Assembly (NCBI GenBank): GCA_031216445.1
Contig: CM062205.1
Location: forward strand, 18,032,001 to 18,096,000
From: Lateolabrax maculatus
Lineage: Eukaryota > Chordata > Actinopteri > Acropomatiformes > Lateolabracidae
Length of the DNA stretch: 64,000 nucleotides
Reading direction: 5' to 3'
In this document: positions 61,940 through 64,000 of the stretch, piece by piece
Layout: each line of letters starts with the position of its first letter
Numbering within the stretch: position 1 is the first letter of the stretch
Program-made: the position numbers and the translations under genes
Notes under the pieces: model-generated
The model's input: the letters and a program-made list of their open reading frames with translations, nothing else
What the model was told of the DNA's origin: nothing
The model's database searches: none

Positions 61940-64000
61940 AAATTCTCCTGATTAATTTTCATTCTTATGAACATCCTTATTTTTCCCTCTTGGGAGTCAA
62001 ACACCTCAAGATCAGTATTGACACACTCTTCACTTCCGGCATCACACGTCTGGTTATAAACAAATTCAGTGTTAAATATTTGCCAGGGATGAACAGGGAG
62101 CAGAATGCTTTTGTGGCAGCAAGATGATTTCATCTCTCCGTCTTGATGTGGAGACTCTCGAGTTTACCGAGGCACCCATATGCTAAACATAACATAATTA
62201 CCAATCCCTATGTCTGTGTAGTTTTAACTGCATGTTTTTGAATTGTGCAGAATTGAAGGACATGAATTTAAATTAATATTTGTCCTCGGTTGTAACGGCA
62301 TTGACATCACTGTATTGCCATCTTAACTTGAGGTGGCAGGTGCTAGTCTGAACGCATCAGCAAACAAATTTCTACTCTGTGTAGTTGACGGGACTTTATT
62401 TCTGTCACCACAGAGAATACTGGAGTGAAAGTTCGCAAGGCGGCATGCACTTCAGATTGAGAAGTGCATATGAATTAAAGCTATTGATAGTACGTGATGT
62501 TTGGCTTTGGTCTGCAGAGTCACAGGGATGCCCAAACTTCCTGTTTGTAGTTGGTTATTGGCGCAGCATGTCACGCAGGTTACTGCCTGCTGTTCCTTTT
62601 TTCACAGGCAGATCAGTTGTGTCTGATCTTCCAGTGTATCTCCATCTGTTTGGTTTGCATCTGTCTTGATATTTCTTCCCTGACTGCCTCTCTGTCTTTG
62701 TCTCGAATGCTTTGTGCTGATTAGCCACAGATGTTTCATCTGAGGCAATTTCCCATTTCCCAACTGTAGTTCACACATTGACATTGGAACAGTAGGAGCC
62801 CTGGAATATGAGTTCAAAGCTCCTTTCAGACATGCACCCCTTTAATTAATCTGACAGCAATTCAACATGTTGGACTTTAAATGTGGCCCCAATGTTTCCC
62901 TTGTGGTGCATCTGGGGCAAAAGAGATTAAAAATCATCCTTATAAAAAAAAAAAAACAGTCTCTCCATGTATTTACAATGTTCATTCATGCCAACTGTGT
63001 GGATGATTAAATCAATATCCGGGAAAACGCTTTATATACAACATGTGAGCAAATAGGAATCAACCAAGCCTCCCACTATAATTTCCTTTCATTCAGTGTT
63101 TGCAATGTTGTAGAACCAGGCAGCAGAATTTGCAATCAAATAATATTAAATTATGAAACAAGTATGAAAACGTGTCAGTAGTTTCACTTTTAGTAGCAGG
63201 GGCGATTGGTCATTAATTAAGGCTTCAACGGCAAAATAAGTCTTAAAATCCATCAGTGATGCAGTCATAACTTTTTAATTTATGACTGCATCACTCTCTG
63301 TCTCTCTGCTCCTCCCTTCCTCTCATGCACAAGGTGACACGTCTGCATGAAACCACAAGGAACAATCACATAAAAGACACCTATGTCAGAAAGACAAAAT
63401 GCCTTCACTTTAAGGCCAGAAATGTTATATATTCCATGTCCGAAGGGCTCACGACATAATGTTCCACATTACAAGAAGATGTTGGTTTGCCGGAGCATAT
63501 GCTTGTTTAAAACTGATGTATGTTCTGGCTTTCTCTCTCTTTACACCACACACACAAATTAACATTTCTGTATTTGCTACCTGTTTGAAACCAGGGAAGA
63601 AAATACCAAAAGAAACCAGAGTGAGACAGAAATTGCATATGATAGTGGGCGTTCCTGAAAGCAAAAAACTCAACTGGAACTGAAACTTGTTTTGGTCCTT
63701 TTTCATTGTGGTTACGTGGTAAATTATGTGGAAAATTAAAACTAAAGTTACATTGGTCCAAGTGACACATTTGGAAAGGCGTTGCAAGTTTCAGGCATGT
63801 GTGTTACAGATGTATATTCTGACAATATAACTTAAGCCGGTCTCCTGTCTGTAAATGAACAACTACCAGTAGTTTGTTTGCTTCATGTGCACAGTTAAAT
63901 CTATTATAATAGAATAAAGGCACTACTCTTGCTATAGTGCCTTAAGCAATACCACATTAACACATCTAGGGTTTTTTGCTTTATCATTTGATTGATTTTT
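61940..64000. other. Right end of the window; no gene recognised
   Basis: AT-rich sequence with only short frames lacking family motifs. It may be intron of a gene that continues beyond the window. Confidence 0.5.

Overview
The window is nuclear DNA of a bony fish, most likely a percomorph teleost. The evidence is intron-rich genes with GT-AG splice sites, many (GT)n/(CA)n microsatellites, short dispersed repeats of types common in fish, and vertebrate gene families. Human relatives of three of the genes (ATR, SLC35G2, PTX3) lie on chromosome 3q, so the block may partly keep an old linkage; this comes from general knowledge, not a search. All gene models are read by eye from reading frame, splice phase and remembered family sequences.

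Layout. (1) About 209-6039, + strand: a seven-exon gene for a zinc-finger protein with a tyrosine-recombinase-like core and a basic CxxC tail. One of its introns carries a decayed antisense LINE. (2) 7927-11332, + strand: the last nine coding exons of atr (kinase catalytic region and FATC end). No earlier atr exon is seen between the two genes, so the recombinase-like gene appears to sit inside an atr intron, unless the assembly is wrong. (3) 12863-26569, + strand: a ten-exon endophilin-B-like N-BAR gene whose SH3 domain is replaced by a Thr/Asn/Ser-rich tail. Its 10.6 kb second intron holds a tandem array of about 7.5 kb whose orientation flips twice. (4) 31747-33091, + strand: a two-exon secreted protein matching the N-terminal domain of long pentraxin PTX3, with no pentraxin domain. 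(5) 35620-36981, - strand: slc35g2, a multi-pass transporter-family protein, with a probable non-coding first exon ending at 41107 in a GC-rich block. (6) 37.0-64.0 kb: no further coding exon recognised. There is a GC-rich, CpG-containing block with a strong splice donor at about 48.56-49.56 kb, probably the promoter and first exon of a rightward gene whose coding part lies beyond the window, plus dispersed repeats and microsatellites.

The most unusual items are the flipping array in the endophilin-like intron, the two proteins that each keep a family's N-terminal module but lack its C-terminal domain (endophilin-B without SH3, PTX3 without pentraxin), the intact recombinase-type catalytic residues in a spliced gene, and a perfect 35 bp inverted repeat in an atr intron. 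The genes belong to unrelated pathways (DNA-damage signalling, membrane curvature, secreted innate-immunity-like protein, transporter), so no joint function is claimed.
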